Part shown: piece by piece, positions 15,815-25,133 of the stretch
Numbering within the stretch: the first letter of the stretch is position 1
Layout of the letters: every line of letters starts with the position of its first letter
From: Lachnospiraceae bacterium
GTDB taxonomy: Bacteria > Bacillota > Clostridia > Lachnospirales > Lachnospiraceae
Assembly (NCBI GenBank): GCA_029008875.1
Contig: JAQXJP010000003.1
Coordinates: forward strand, 70,710-134,709
DNA length: 64,000 bases
Direction of reading: 5' to 3'
Notes under the pieces: generated by a model
Databases searched by the model: none
Told to the model about the DNA's origin: nothing
What the model saw: only the letters and a program-made list of their open reading frames with translations
Made by a program: the position numbers and the translations under genes

Positions 15815-16531
15815 ATGCCAACACCACATAACGACGCGCACAAGGGAGACATTGCAAAAACCGTGCTGATGCCGGGGGACCCGCTGCGCGCGAAATTTAT
15901 CGCAGATACTTTTTTGGAGAATGTTGTCCTATTCAATAATGTGAGAGGAATGCTCGGATTTACCGGTACCTACAACGGCAAGAGAATCAGTGTCATGGGT
16001 GGGGGAATGGGGATGCCCAGCATCGGAATATATTCCTATGAATTGTTTACGGAGTACGATGTGGATCGCATCATTCGAATCGGAAGTGCCGGCAGTTACA
16101 GCGAAAAAGCCAAAGTCTACGATGTGATTCTGGCAACGTCCGCAGTCAGCGAGTCCAGCTATGCAAAGACCCAGTCCGGGTACGACAAGGATGAGACCTT
16201 CCCAAGTGAGGAGTTGAACGATGCGCTTCGCGCGGCGGCGAAGAAATTGAACATTCCTCTGCAGGAGGGGGCAATTCATTCCAGCGATGTATTTTATCGG
16301 CAGACAGGAGATGAAAAGCCCACCTATTGGGAGAGGCTTCGGGACGAGAGAGGGTGTCTTGCGGTGGAGATGGAGAGCTTTGCGCTGTTCCACAATGCCA
16401 ATGTGACGGGAAAGCAGGCGGCGTGCCTTTTGACCATTTCCGACAGCTTTGTGACACCGGAAATCACCACGGCAGAGGAGAGACAGAATTGCTTTACCAA
16501 CATGATGAAGATTGCTCTTGAGATGGCATAA
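15815..16531 (+). CDS. deoD: Purine nucleoside phosphorylase, DeoD type
   Basis: A 238-aa cytoplasmic enzyme that splits purine (deoxy)ribonucleosides with phosphate into base and (deoxy)ribose-1-phosphate. Family features are MPTPHNDAHKGDIA at the start, the phosphate-binding MPGDPLRAKFIA, GGGMGMPSIGIYS and the nucleoside-binding EMESFALF. Its length equals that of hexameric DeoD. It has its own promoter and terminator, so it is a single-gene unit for nucleoside salvage. Confidence 0.95.
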   Translation: MPTPHNDAHKGDIAKTVLMPGDPLRAKFIADTFLENVVLFNNVRGMLGFTGTYNGKRISVMGGGMGMPSIGIYSYELFTEYDVDRIIRIGSAGSYSEKAKVYDVILATSAVSESSYAKTQSGYDKDETFPSEELNDALRAAAKKLNIPLQEGAIHSSDVFYRQTGDEKPTYWERLRDERGCLAVEMESFALFHNANVTGKQAACLLTISDSFVTPEITTAEERQNCFTNMMKIALEMA

Positions 16532-16542
16532 TCGCATTTTTA

Positions 16543-16590
16543 TAGCGGCATTTGTCGGCACCAATCGACAAATGTCGCTATTTTGTTTTG
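16543..16590 (+). terminator. deoD intrinsic terminator
   Basis: A 15-bp stem (16543-16557 with 16566-16580) containing one G-U pair, with an 8-nt loop and then TTTTGTTTT. Confidence 0.85.
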
Positions 16591-16702
16591 GTATAGTTTG
16601 ATAAGACTTATTTCCTATGCTTTTTTGTGGAAATATGTCGATACTTTATGTATATTAGTGGGGGTGCTTTTTAGGGCACGCAATACACTTTAAGGAGAAA
16701 GT

Positions 16703-18190
16703 ATGTCAAGGCATAAGGCAAGTAGTTTTGGAATGTTGTGGCCATCGCTGAGTGCACTTATCATGGCTGCCGCATCAGCCGTAGTGTTATTTGTCCAAGA
16801 TTTGGAATTGGTGCACGGCGCCAAAGAGAAATTTAATTGGGACATGCTGATGGACAACATAGGAACAATCAGTGCGATATTGATTATTGTAGTTGTGGGA
16901 ATTATCTGCATCGTGCAGGGGATTATTTTTATGTTGCGAAAGATCTACGACATGAGGCTTCCCTGGATGGGTGGCTTGTTGCTGTTGGTTGCCCTGTGGG
17001 CTTACAACGATTCCACGTTGGTACAGTTGTTTGATCTGGGACCGAAATCCACCAGAGTTGTGGAGTATGTCTGTCTCATGGGTATGTCGATTCCGATTAT
17101 CTATTTTACCTGGCATACTTGCCATCGCAAGGCGAGAATTTTGCCGTGGCTGGGAATTGTGGGATACTTGAATATTTTTGTCCAGTGTACGTTGGCCATA
17201 AACGGAGTGATTGCCGTTGACGGGTTGAGAATTGTTACACATGCAATGTTGCTGGTTAGCGTTGTGGTATGCATGGTGTGCCTGCTGAAACGCCGCAAGA
17301 GGGCAGTTCATCCCAGACACCTGGTGCAGTTGTTTTGGGGCTTTGTGATATTGACAGGCTTTGCACTGGCTTCCGCAGGCCTGTATTGGATGGGCAATTT
17401 GCAGTTCTATCGCATTATCGCGTTGACCGGATTGGTGATTTTCTCCATTTTCATGGAGAGCGTCATTATCCTTTCTTACATTGAATCCCTTCAGAGGAAC
17501 CGGGCCCGGGTGGAGGAACTTCGCACATTTGAAGCTCTGTCCCAGGCGAAGGGGCGCATGATGGAGCAGTTGATTGACTGCATCGTGTCCGCAATGGAGG
17601 CAAAGGATTCCTACACGGCGGATCATTCCAACCGCGTGCGGGAACTGGCGGTTATGATTGCGCAGGAGGCTAATTATACCGCCTCGGAATTGGAGGACAT
17701 CGATCGTGCAGCGAACCTTCACGACATTGGAAAACTGGGAATTCCGGATCGCATTCTGTTGAAGCCGGAGTCCTTGACCGCAAGCGAGAGAAAAGTGATG
17801 TGTGAGCATGCTTCACTGGGAAGCCAGATCATCTCCCAGGTTGAGGGAATGTACCGCATCTCCAAAATTATCCTTCATCACCACGAACGATATGACGGAA
17901 AAGGTTATCCGGACGGAATTGCGGGGGAGGAAATCCCCACCAGTGCAAGAATTATTGCAATTGCGGATTCCATTGACGCCATGACATCGGATCGGTGCTA
18001 CCGGCAGGCTCTGGGATTGGAAAAGTGCCGGGAGGAGATTGAGAAGAATCTCGGGGTGATGTATGACCCGGTTCTGGGTCGATTGACCTTGGACAATTGG
18101 GAGAAGGTGGAGGAGATTGTCCTCTCACCCACAAAGCGCAAAGCACAGCTTTCCTGGATGGCGGAGGTTATGCACAGCTTCCAGGGGTAG
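16703..18190 (+). CDS. Membrane HD-GYP domain protein, putative c-di-GMP phosphodiesterase
   Basis: A 495-aa protein with about seven hydrophobic segments between residues 10 and 270, then a cytoplasmic HD-GYP domain. The metal site HDIGKLGIPDRIL (near 340), an HHHERYDGKGYPDG motif (near 395-405) and IADSIDAMTSD are all present, so it should hydrolyse cyclic di-GMP or a related dinucleotide. The membrane part is a probable sensor. The ATG follows AAGGAGAA. It precedes a hybrid histidine kinase, which suggests a joined signalling role, though a terminator and promoter lie between them. Confidence 0.88.
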   Translation: MSRHKASSFGMLWPSLSALIMAAASAVVLFVQDLELVHGAKEKFNWDMLMDNIGTISAILIIVVVGIICIVQGIIFMLRKIYDMRLPWMGGLLLLVALWAYNDSTLVQLFDLGPKSTRVVEYVCLMGMSIPIIYFTWHTCHRKARILPWLGIVGYLNIFVQCTLAINGVIAVDGLRIVTHAMLLVSVVVCMVCLLKRRKRAVHPRHLVQLFWGFVILTGFALASAGLYWMGNLQFYRIIALTGLVIFSIFMESVIILSYIESLQRNRARVEELRTFEALSQAKGRMMEQLIDCIVSAMEAKDSYTADHSNRVRELAVMIAQEANYTASELEDIDRAANLHDIGKLGIPDRILLKPESLTASERKVMCEHASLGSQIISQVEGMYRISKIILHHHERYDGKGYPDGIAGEEIPTSARIIAIADSIDAMTSDRCYRQALGLEKCREEIEKNLGVMYDPVLGRLTLDNWEKVEEIVLSPTKRKAQLSWMAEVMHSFQG

Positions 18191-18219
18191 CAAAAAGTGA
18201 GTGCATTCATGGAAAAGAT

Positions 18220-18228
18220 TGGTATAAT
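18220..18228 (+). promoter_or_regulatory. Extended -10 element for the hybrid kinase gene
   Basis: TGGTATAAT is a perfect extended -10. It overlaps the entrance of the terminator hairpin at 18231-18258, so a transcript begun here would not contain the full stem. Confidence 0.45.
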
Positions 18229-18230
18229 AT

Positions 18231-18258
18231 AGGCAGGTCCTTTCAGACCTGCCTTTTA
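18231..18258 (+). terminator. Intrinsic terminator after the HD-GYP gene
   Basis: AGGCAGGTC-CTTTCA-GACCTGCCT stem followed by TTTTAT. Confidence 0.8.
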
Positions 18259-18319
18259 TATTGGTGTCCCGAAGGACATGGGAAGAACTTCGGGAAAAGG
18301 ATAAAAATGGAGAAATATT

Positions 18320-21103
18320 ATGCTTCATGAAAAAAACAGAGACAATTGGATAAACTGCACATTCTATGTTGTGGTAATTGCATGGTTCATTCTGATGCTG
18401 GTGGGGGAGATTGTGCTCCCTGCGGAGAAGGCATCCTTTACGAACACCATTCCTTTGTATCAGGGAACATGGGTACAGGTGTCGGGGGAGAATCGCACCC
18501 GGGTTGAGGTGCCGAGCCACTTCGATGTGGAACCGGGCGATATGATGATTTTGGAGACCACCATCCCCACGGATGTAAACGGGGGAAAGGTATTCTGCTT
18601 CCGCGCATCACAGCAGACCGTACACATGTATGTGGACGGGGAGCTGCGCCTGGAATATGATACCTCCGACAGCAGGCCTTTCGGGAAAAACAGTACCAGC
18701 AGTTTTGTATTCTGCCCCCTAACCACAGAGGATGCGGGTAAGATCCTTCGCGTAGAGTGCTGGAGTGATTCGGTGTACAGCGGCGTAATGAACGAGGTAT
18801 ACTACGGCAGTCCGGTGGATATCTACAGCATGATTGTCCGACAAAATCTGCCGGAGATGGCTATCGCGGCACTCATGTTTTTAATCGGTTTAACGGTGCT
18901 GATTATTTGTTTTGTGATTCGCATCGGCCTGGGGAAGAAGCTGCCGTTGGAGTACCTGGCAATCTGTATTATTTTTGCGGCAATCTGGATTATGTCGGAG
19001 TCGAAGATTCGGCAATTTCTGGTGCCCAACAGTTCCATTATCGGAATCAGTTCGTTTTACGTGATCATGTTCATCCCCTTCGCAGCGGCACTGTATTTGG
19101 ACAAGCTGCAGGAGGAGCGTTATCACAGATTCTACACATTTGTAAATTGCCTTTTGATTGCGGATGCGCTGGTCTGCACATTCCTTCAGGTATCCGATAT
19201 CATGGATCTGTTGGAAACTATGTATTTCACTCATGCCATCTGTATCCTGCTGATGGTGGGGGCATTTGTCTGCATGTTCCGGGATATACAGACCGGGATG
19301 ATTAAGCGCTATGGTCAGGTTGCCATCGGATTCGTTTTTTTTTCTCTCTTTGCCATTCTGGAGCTGCGGTTGGTCTACGCAAAGACCTACAAATGGGTTG
19401 GATTATCTCTGAATGTGGGCATTTTGATTCTCCTTGCCACCGCTGCGGTGAAGACGGTGCAGGATATTGTCCAGGAGGAGCGGAAAAGGCAAAAGGCTGT
19501 GGTGGCCGGGGAGGCGAAGGATGAGTTTTTGACAAGAATGTCCCATGAGATTCGGACTCCGATTAACAGCATGCTGGGTATGAACGAGATGATTTTGAGG
19601 GAAAATACGGATGCCACCATCAATGAGTACGCGCTGAATGTGGAGCGGGCAGGGAGAATGTTGCTGGATCTGGTGAATGATATACTGGACCTCTCGAAAA
19701 TCCAATCCGGAAAAATGGAATTGGTCCTGCACTCCTATGCGGTGGCTCCTATGATTATGGATCTGGCAAATATGTTCACGGAGCGGGCGGAAAATAAGGG
19801 GCTGGAGTTTGTGCTCCAGGTGGAGGAGTCCCTCCCTACGGAACTTGTGGGGGATGAAATTCGCATTAAGCAGATTGTGAGCAACCTTCTGTCCAACGCG
19901 GTGAAATACACGAAAACCGGTTCCGTGAAACTGAAAGTGGAAGGGGTGCTGGACGAGTTTGGCGTATATATGCTGTGCTTTACCGTGGAGGATACCGGGC
20001 AGGGAATCAAACAGGAAAACTTTGATATGCTCTTTCACAAATTCACACGCCTGGAGGAGAGCAACAACCAGGCGATTCAGGGAACCGGTCTGGGACTCAG
20101 CATTACACAGATGTTGGTAAACCTGATGAACGGAACCATCCGTGTCACCAGTGAGTATGCTTCGGGGAGCACCTTCGTCGTGGAAATACCACAGGAAGTA
20201 TTTGACATTACGCCCATCGGAGAAATCGGGAACTATAAGAGTGTGAAACCGATTGTGGAATATCGGGAGAAACTTCATGCGGATGGGGCCCACATACTGT
20301 CGGTGGATGACAACGAAATGAACCAGGCGGTGCTTAGAACTTTGCTGAAAAAAACCGGAATCAAGGTGGATACGGCCTTCAGTGGGATGGAGTGTCTGAA
20401 AAAGTGTGAGGTTGAGCGATATGACTTGATTTTTATGGACCACATGATGCCCGAGATGGATGGAATCGAGACCTTCCATAAATTGAGGGAAGAATCCGGC
20501 CTGAATGCCAAGACCAAAGTGATTGCGCTCACCGCCAATGCCATTTCAGGGATGAAGGAAATGTATCTGCGGGAAGGATTTTCCGGGTACCTTACCAAGC
20601 CCATAGACTATGCAAGCCTGCAGGAAATCCTGGTGGACAATCTGCCGGGGGACCTGATTTTCTGGAAGGATGAAGGCTGGGAAGAGGAAAGCGGAAAAGA
20701 AGATACGGGGAAAGTGGAAAGCTTTGAGGAGAAAGGCGGAGAGGAGAACGACCGTCAGGATTATATTCAGGTCGACCGCAAAATGGGCTTGTCCTACTGC
20801 GCGGATGATGAGAGCTTTTATCAGGAAATGCTTGTGATGTTCCATGAACAGGGGACGGAGAACCGGAGCAAATTGCAGGAATATTTGCAGGCGGAGAACT
20901 GGAAGGAATACGCTACCATTGCCCACGCAATCAAAAGTACCGCGCTGTCTATCGGAGGAAAGAACTTTTCGGAGTTGGCCAAGGAGCACGAGCTGAAAGG
21001 CAAAGCGGGGGATGGCGAGTTCATCCGCAAGGAATTTGATACATTTATGAGTGTATATGATGCCTTTCTGCAGGAAGTGGGCAGACAGGCAAAGTTGAAG
21101 TAA
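18320..21103 (+). CDS. Hybrid sensor histidine kinase with receiver and Hpt domains
   Basis: A 927-aa multidomain kinase. After a signal anchor comes an extracellular beta-rich sensor (about residues 40-170), then seven hydrophobic segments (about 175-375), the 7TMR-DISM-like layout. HisKA is FLTRMSHEIRTPINSML (His near 410), the ATPase has NLLSNAVKYTK and GTGLGLSI, the receiver has DLIFMDHMMPEMDG (Asp near 706), and a C-terminal Hpt domain has AHAIKSTALSIGG (His near 869). All phosphorelay stations are in one chain, so a separate output regulator, not seen here, should receive the phosphate. The start follows GGAGAAATATT. Confidence 0.92.
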   Translation: MLHEKNRDNWINCTFYVVVIAWFILMLVGEIVLPAEKASFTNTIPLYQGTWVQVSGENRTRVEVPSHFDVEPGDMMILETTIPTDVNGGKVFCFRASQQTVHMYVDGELRLEYDTSDSRPFGKNSTSSFVFCPLTTEDAGKILRVECWSDSVYSGVMNEVYYGSPVDIYSMIVRQNLPEMAIAALMFLIGLTVLIICFVIRIGLGKKLPLEYLAICIIFAAIWIMSESKIRQFLVPNSSIIGISSFYVIMFIPFAAALYLDKLQEERYHRFYTFVNCLLIADALVCTFLQVSDIMDLLETMYFTHAICILLMVGAFVCMFRDIQTGMIKRYGQVAIGFVFFSLFAILELRLVYAKTYKWVGLSLNVGILILLATAAVKTVQDIVQEERKRQKAVVAGEAKDEFLTRMSHEIRTPINSMLGMNEMILRENTDATINEYALNVERAGRMLLDLVNDILDLSKIQSGKMELVLHSYAVAPMIMDLANMFTERAENKGLEFVLQVEESLPTELVGDEIRIKQIVSNLLSNAVKYTKTGSVKLKVEGVLDEFGVYMLCFTVEDTGQGIKQENFDMLFHKFTRLEESNNQAIQGTGLGLSITQMLVNLMNGTIRVTSEYASGSTFVVEIPQEVFDITPIGEIGNYKSVKPIVEYREKLHADGAHILSVDDNEMNQAVLRTLLKKTGIKVDTAFSGMECLKKCEVERYDLIFMDHMMPEMDGIETFHKLREESGLNAKTKVIALTANAISGMKEMYLREGFSGYLTKPIDYASLQEILVDNLPGDLIFWKDEGWEEESGKEDTGKVESFEEKGGEENDRQDYIQVDRKMGLSYCADDESFYQEMLVMFHEQGTENRSKLQEYLQAENWKEYATIAHAIKSTALSIGGKNFSELAKEHELKGKAGDGEFIRKEFDTFMSVYDAFLQEVGRQAKLK

Positions 21104-21118
21104 AGGATTTTATGTAGT

Positions 21119-22216
21119 ATGTCAAGAAAGAAAAAGGTACCCCGTTGGAAAAAGGTACTGAGGATTCGAAAGACCATGGCAACACTGATACTGATTGGGG
21201 CTGTGGCGGCCGTGGCAATCGCCGTGGCAAATTCCCGGAGAACCCCCATTGCCAGGGAGGATACCCAGATGACCCCGCAGGATGTGGTGGATTTGCTCCC
21301 GCCGGAGGAAGAGGAGGAATCTCAGCAGGAGGAGACCGTTGGAATCGGATGGAACTATCCGGATGCACAGGGGTGGTATACTGTGGGGGATGCAAAAATC
21401 TTGAGCGGGTATACCGCCATCCCCAGTACCAATGTGGTTGCACCGGGCGAGGACGATGTCAACAGCACTTATATGGTGTTGATTAATGAGAGCAACAATG
21501 AGATCGTGTCACAAAAAAATGCAACCGCAAGAATCAGTCCGGCATCCATGACCAAGATTATGACGGTGCTTGTGGCGGCGGAGCATGTGAGCAATTTGGA
21601 TGACACGGTCACAATTTCCATTGAAGTCACGGACTACGCGTACAGTCATGACTGCAGTTCGGTGGGATATTTGGACGGTGAGGTAACCACGGTGAGGGAT
21701 CTGTTCTATGGGACGATTCTCCCCTCCGGGGGAGATGCTGCACTGGCGCTTGTGAATTATGTGGCAGGATCGGAGGAAGCCTTTGTGGAAATGATGAACG
21801 ACAAACTGGAGGAGCTGGGGTTGTCGGAGACCTCCCATTTTACCAACTGCATCGGCCTGTATGACGAGAATCATTACAGCACCGTCTACGATATGGCCAT
21901 GATACTCAAAGCTGCGGTGGAGAATGACTGGTGCAGGGAAGTGCTGTCGGCCCATGTGTATATCACAACGCCATCGGAGCAACATCCGGATGGAATCACA
22001 ATCTCAAACTGGTTTTTGCGTCGCATCGAGGACAAGGACAGCGACGGCCTGGTGCTCTGCGCCAAGACGGGATTTGTGAACCAGTCCGGGAATTGCGCAG
22101 CCAGTTATGCCATTATGAATGACGGAACCCCGTATATCTGTGTGACGGCAGACGCATACAGCAGTTGGCGGTGCATCTATGATCACGTGGCAGCATACAG
22201 TAAATATACTCCGTGA
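21119..22216 (+). CDS. D-alanyl-D-alanine carboxypeptidase (S11 family)
   Basis: A 365-aa exported peptidase that trims the terminal D-Ala of peptidoglycan stems. A basic N-terminus and hydrophobic segment (residues about 17-37) form a signal anchor, followed by an acidic Glu-rich linker. The active site is SMTK in ARISPASMTKIM (near residue 142) and KTG in CAKTGFVNQSGNCA. The usual SxN triad member reads SGG (ILPSGGDAA), lacking the Asn of E. coli PBP5; related clostridial enzymes may share this. It starts 15 nt after the kinase gene and is probably co-transcribed. Confidence 0.9.
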   Translation: MSRKKKVPRWKKVLRIRKTMATLILIGAVAAVAIAVANSRRTPIAREDTQMTPQDVVDLLPPEEEEESQQEETVGIGWNYPDAQGWYTVGDAKILSGYTAIPSTNVVAPGEDDVNSTYMVLINESNNEIVSQKNATARISPASMTKIMTVLVAAEHVSNLDDTVTISIEVTDYAYSHDCSSVGYLDGEVTTVRDLFYGTILPSGGDAALALVNYVAGSEEAFVEMMNDKLEELGLSETSHFTNCIGLYDENHYSTVYDMAMILKAAVENDWCREVLSAHVYITTPSEQHPDGITISNWFLRRIEDKDSDGLVLCAKTGFVNQSGNCAASYAIMNDGTPYICVTADAYSSWRCIYDHVAAYSKYTP

Positions 22217-22232
22217 GGAGAGGAGACAAAAA

Positions 22233-23432
22233 ATGGATTTGACAAAAGAAATGAAGGAAACCATCCGCCTGTATGACGAGGATGCCTATGGGGTGGAGTT
22301 TGACGCGAGGGTTATCGGTTGTCGGAGGAAGGCGGATGACGCAGATAACCTCTACGAGTTGGAACTGGATCGGACACTGTTTTTCCCGGAGGAGGGAGGA
22401 CAAAGCCCGGACAAGGGAAGGATTGACGGCGCGGATGTGCTGGATGTGCAGATCAGAAATGGCGTGATTATCCACACAGTGAATCAGCCTATTGAAGTGG
22501 GGATGCAGGTACACGGAGAAATTGATTGGAATCACCGGTTCAGCAATATGCAGCAGCATTCCGGGGAACATATTTTTTCCGGATTGGTTCACAGCCGGTT
22601 TGGATTTGACAATGTGGGATTCCATCTCAGTGACCAGATTGTGACCATGGACTTTAACGGAGTGTTGACGGCAAAGGACGTGGAAGAAGTGGAGGATGCG
22701 GTCAACGAAGCAATCGCAAAGAACGTGGAGATTGTGGTGACCTATCCGTCGAAGGAGGAACTGAAGAATCTGGAATATCGCAGCAAGATTGAGATTGAGG
22801 GGCAGGTGCGAATCGTAACGGTAACCGGCTATGATGTGTGCGCATGCTGTGCTCCCCATGTGCGCAGAACCGGAGAGATCGGAATGCTCAAGGTCATGAG
22901 TGTCCAAAACTATAAGGGCGGCGTACGCATCAGTATTCTCTGTGGGTTCCGGGCGCTCATGGCATTCCGCGAGAAGGCGGCGGTCATCGATGAACTGACA
23001 TCCATGTTCACCTGCGGACAGGAGATGCTGGTGGACAATATCGCCAAACAGAAAAGCTTGAACCAGACTCTGAAATCGGAATTGGGAAGTGCCAAGATGC
23101 AGTTGATGGATTACAGGCTGGCGGAGATCCCGGAGGACATGCAGGATGTGATCTTGTTTGAACGGGACCTGGATATGAATGTGGTCCGTGCAGCAGTGAA
23201 TAAACTGACAGAGACCCGCGAGGGCGTAGTTGCTCTGTTTGTGGGTGATGATGAGAGCGGATACAATTACATTGTGGGGAGCAAAACCGTAGATTGCAGG
23301 GAGATTGCTGCGGGCATGAAAGAAGAACTTGCCGCCAGAGGTGGCGGAAGCAACCGTATGATACAGGGCTCTCTTGGCGCAACGAGAGAAAACCTGAAGC
23401 AGTTTTTGAAAAAGTTTACAGAATCACGTTGA
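22233..23432 (+). CDS. AlaX-like alanyl-tRNA editing protein with DHHA1 domain
   Basis: A 399-aa free-standing relative of the alanyl-tRNA synthetase editing domain, expected to hydrolyse Ser-tRNA(Ala) or Gly-tRNA(Ala). It begins with a beta-barrel segment (FFPEEGGQSPDKG). The zinc-binding editing motifs are HSGEH and CACCAPH, and the C-terminal DHHA1 region has RGGGSNRMIQGS. The ATG at 22233 follows AGGAGAGGAG; an earlier in-frame ATG at 22179 lies inside the carboxypeptidase gene. Its 3' end overlaps the convergent small gene by 17 nt. Confidence 0.92.
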   Translation: MDLTKEMKETIRLYDEDAYGVEFDARVIGCRRKADDADNLYELELDRTLFFPEEGGQSPDKGRIDGADVLDVQIRNGVIIHTVNQPIEVGMQVHGEIDWNHRFSNMQQHSGEHIFSGLVHSRFGFDNVGFHLSDQIVTMDFNGVLTAKDVEEVEDAVNEAIAKNVEIVVTYPSKEELKNLEYRSKIEIEGQVRIVTVTGYDVCACCAPHVRRTGEIGMLKVMSVQNYKGGVRISILCGFRALMAFREKAAVIDELTSMFTCGQEMLVDNIAKQKSLNQTLKSELGSAKMQLMDYRLAEIPEDMQDVILFERDLDMNVVRAAVNKLTETREGVVALFVGDDESGYNYIVGSKTVDCREIAAGMKEELAARGGGSNRMIQGSLGATRENLKQFLKKFTESR

Positions 23433-23967
23433 TGCGACCGCCATTCCCGGTCATCTGGGTATAGATGGAATCGTAAGCTTGGCGAAACATGTTGCGTGAG
23501 ACACGTCTGGTAGAGCTCAATATATCGGAACTGTCTGATGAGAACACGGACTTTAGCGTATCCATGCTGGCTGAGGTCAGGAGACTCTCGGACACGGACA
23601 GACTTCCGTCTTCACTGACTTTTATGCCAACATCTTCCAATTCGTCCTTGTGGTCCTGAATGATTTTTTTGAGCTGCTTGGAATAGCGGGCAAGCTCGGA
23701 GGAACCTTCCCCGGAGGACAGGGCATTATTGTATGTGGTGGCAAAGGCAGTGATGGAATTCTTGATGTTTTTCTCACTGTCGTCGTTGCTGTAATCATTG
23801 GAAGACAGGGTCTTTACGGCGCGCCTGAGCGCACGGGAATCCTCGTAAGCCAATTCCGCTTTGGTCAGCTCGGAGCGTCCGGCTTTCTTATAGGCACCGG
23901 TGTTGGCGCGATAAAAACTATTCAGATAAAAATTTGTACTTAAGGTGATGCTGGATGATGATGCCAT
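23416..23967 (-). CDS. Hypothetical protein with FliD-like C-terminal pattern
   Basis: A 183-aa protein rich in Ser and charged helices, with AGGAGGC before its ATG. The middle segment AFATTYNNALSS and the later GIKVSEDGSLSVSESLL resemble the helix and short turn near the C-terminus of flagellar cap protein FliD, where DG-LSLD-type sequence is common. There are no flagellar genes nearby and it lacks the filament domains, so it may be a small export chaperone or surface-filament relative. Function unknown; the family link is weak. Confidence 0.65.
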   Translation of the reverse strand: MASSSSITLSTNFYLNSFYRANTGAYKKAGRSELTKAELAYEDSRALRRAVKTLSSNDYSNDDSEKNIKNSITAFATTYNNALSSGEGSSELARYSKQLKKIIQDHKDELEDVGIKVSEDGSLSVSESLLTSASMDTLKSVFSSDSSDILSSTRRVSRNMFRQAYDSIYTQMTGNGGRINVIL

Positions 23968-24017
23968 AATTGCCTCCTGTCCTATATGAAAATATATCGT
24001 CAGGAGAGCAATATTTC

Positions 24018-24046
24018 TTTACATTTTCCGGAAAAAGCCTTAAAAT
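24018..24046 (+). promoter_or_regulatory. galM promoter
   Basis: TTTACA (24018-24023), 17-nt spacer, TAAAAT (24041-24046). Confidence 0.6.
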
Positions 24047-24085
24047 TCTTTTTATGAAATAAGCCTTACTTGGAGGAGGAGACAT

Positions 24086-25132
24086 ATGGGCGATAAGAGT
24101 TTCGGGAGAGTTGGATTGTTTGGAAAAAGCGCGACGCTTTTTTCGATTAAGAATAGCAAGGGAATGGAAGTGCTGGTGACGGATTACGGTGCAACCACGG
24201 TATCCATCTTTGTCAGAGACCGTCAGGGAGAGTTGCGCGATGTGATTCTCGGCTATGACAATGCGAAGGATTACGCGGAGCATTGGAGCTATTTCGGGGC
24301 AACCGTGGGAAGAAATGCAAACCGTATTGCCGGTGCACAGATCTCCATCGATGGGGAAGTATACCATCTTGAGAAGAACGATAGGGGCAACAATCTACAT
24401 AGCGGTTCCAAATCGCTGACGAAAGTTTTCTGGGATGTGAAGAGCAGGGAGGACAATTGTATTACGTTCGTGTACAACAGCCCGGACCTTGAGGAGGGAT
24501 ATCCCGGGAACGCAACTGTGGAGGTTACCTTCGAGGTGACGGAGGACAATGACTACCTGATTCGGTATCATGCACTGTCCGACAAGAAGACCGTGTTCAA
24601 CATGACCAATCACTGCTACTACAATCTGAATGGAGCAGGAAATGGGACGGTTCTTGAACATGTGCTCCAGATTAACGCTTCCCACTATACACCCTGTATT
24701 GATCAGAAATCTATCCCAACCGGAGAGATTGCGCCGGTGGAGGGAACACCGTTTGACTTTACCGTTGCAAAACCCATCGGGCAGGATATCCACGCGGATC
24801 ATCCGCAGATTGCATTGGCAAACGGATATGACCACAACTTTGCCATCGATAAGACCATGGATGGGGTGGAGAAGGCTGCTGTCATTTACTCTCAGGAATC
24901 CGGGATTCAGATGGAGGTGTTCACGGACACTCCGGGAATTCAGCTGTATACTGCAAACGGAGTCAAGGGAGAAGTGGGAAAGGGCAACACGGCTTACGAG
25001 AATTACGGTGCGTTCTGCCTGGAGACCCAGTATTTCCCCAACGCCATCAATGAACCTAATTTCTCCACTCCCGTGACGGATGCGAATGTCCCTTATGAGA
25101 GCACCACGAGATATCATTTTTCGTTAATATAG
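24086..25132 (+). CDS. galM: Aldose 1-epimerase (galactose mutarotase)
   Basis: A 348-aa enzyme that interconverts alpha and beta anomers of hexoses such as galactose and glucose. Family signatures are GRNANRIAGA, NNLHSGS, the catalytic His in MTNHCYYNLNG and the catalytic Glu in CLETQYFPNA. The length is normal. A strong GGAGGAGGAG site precedes the ATG. No other Leloir pathway gene is near. The next gene starts one base after its stop. Confidence 0.95.
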   Translation: MGDKSFGRVGLFGKSATLFSIKNSKGMEVLVTDYGATTVSIFVRDRQGELRDVILGYDNAKDYAEHWSYFGATVGRNANRIAGAQISIDGEVYHLEKNDRGNNLHSGSKSLTKVFWDVKSREDNCITFVYNSPDLEEGYPGNATVEVTFEVTEDNDYLIRYHALSDKKTVFNMTNHCYYNLNGAGNGTVLEHVLQINASHYTPCIDQKSIPTGEIAPVEGTPFDFTVAKPIGQDIHADHPQIALANGYDHNFAIDKTMDGVEKAAVIYSQESGIQMEVFTDTPGIQLYTANGVKGEVGKGNTAYENYGAFCLETQYFPNAINEPNFSTPVTDANVPYESTTRYHFSLI

Positions 25133-25133
25133 T

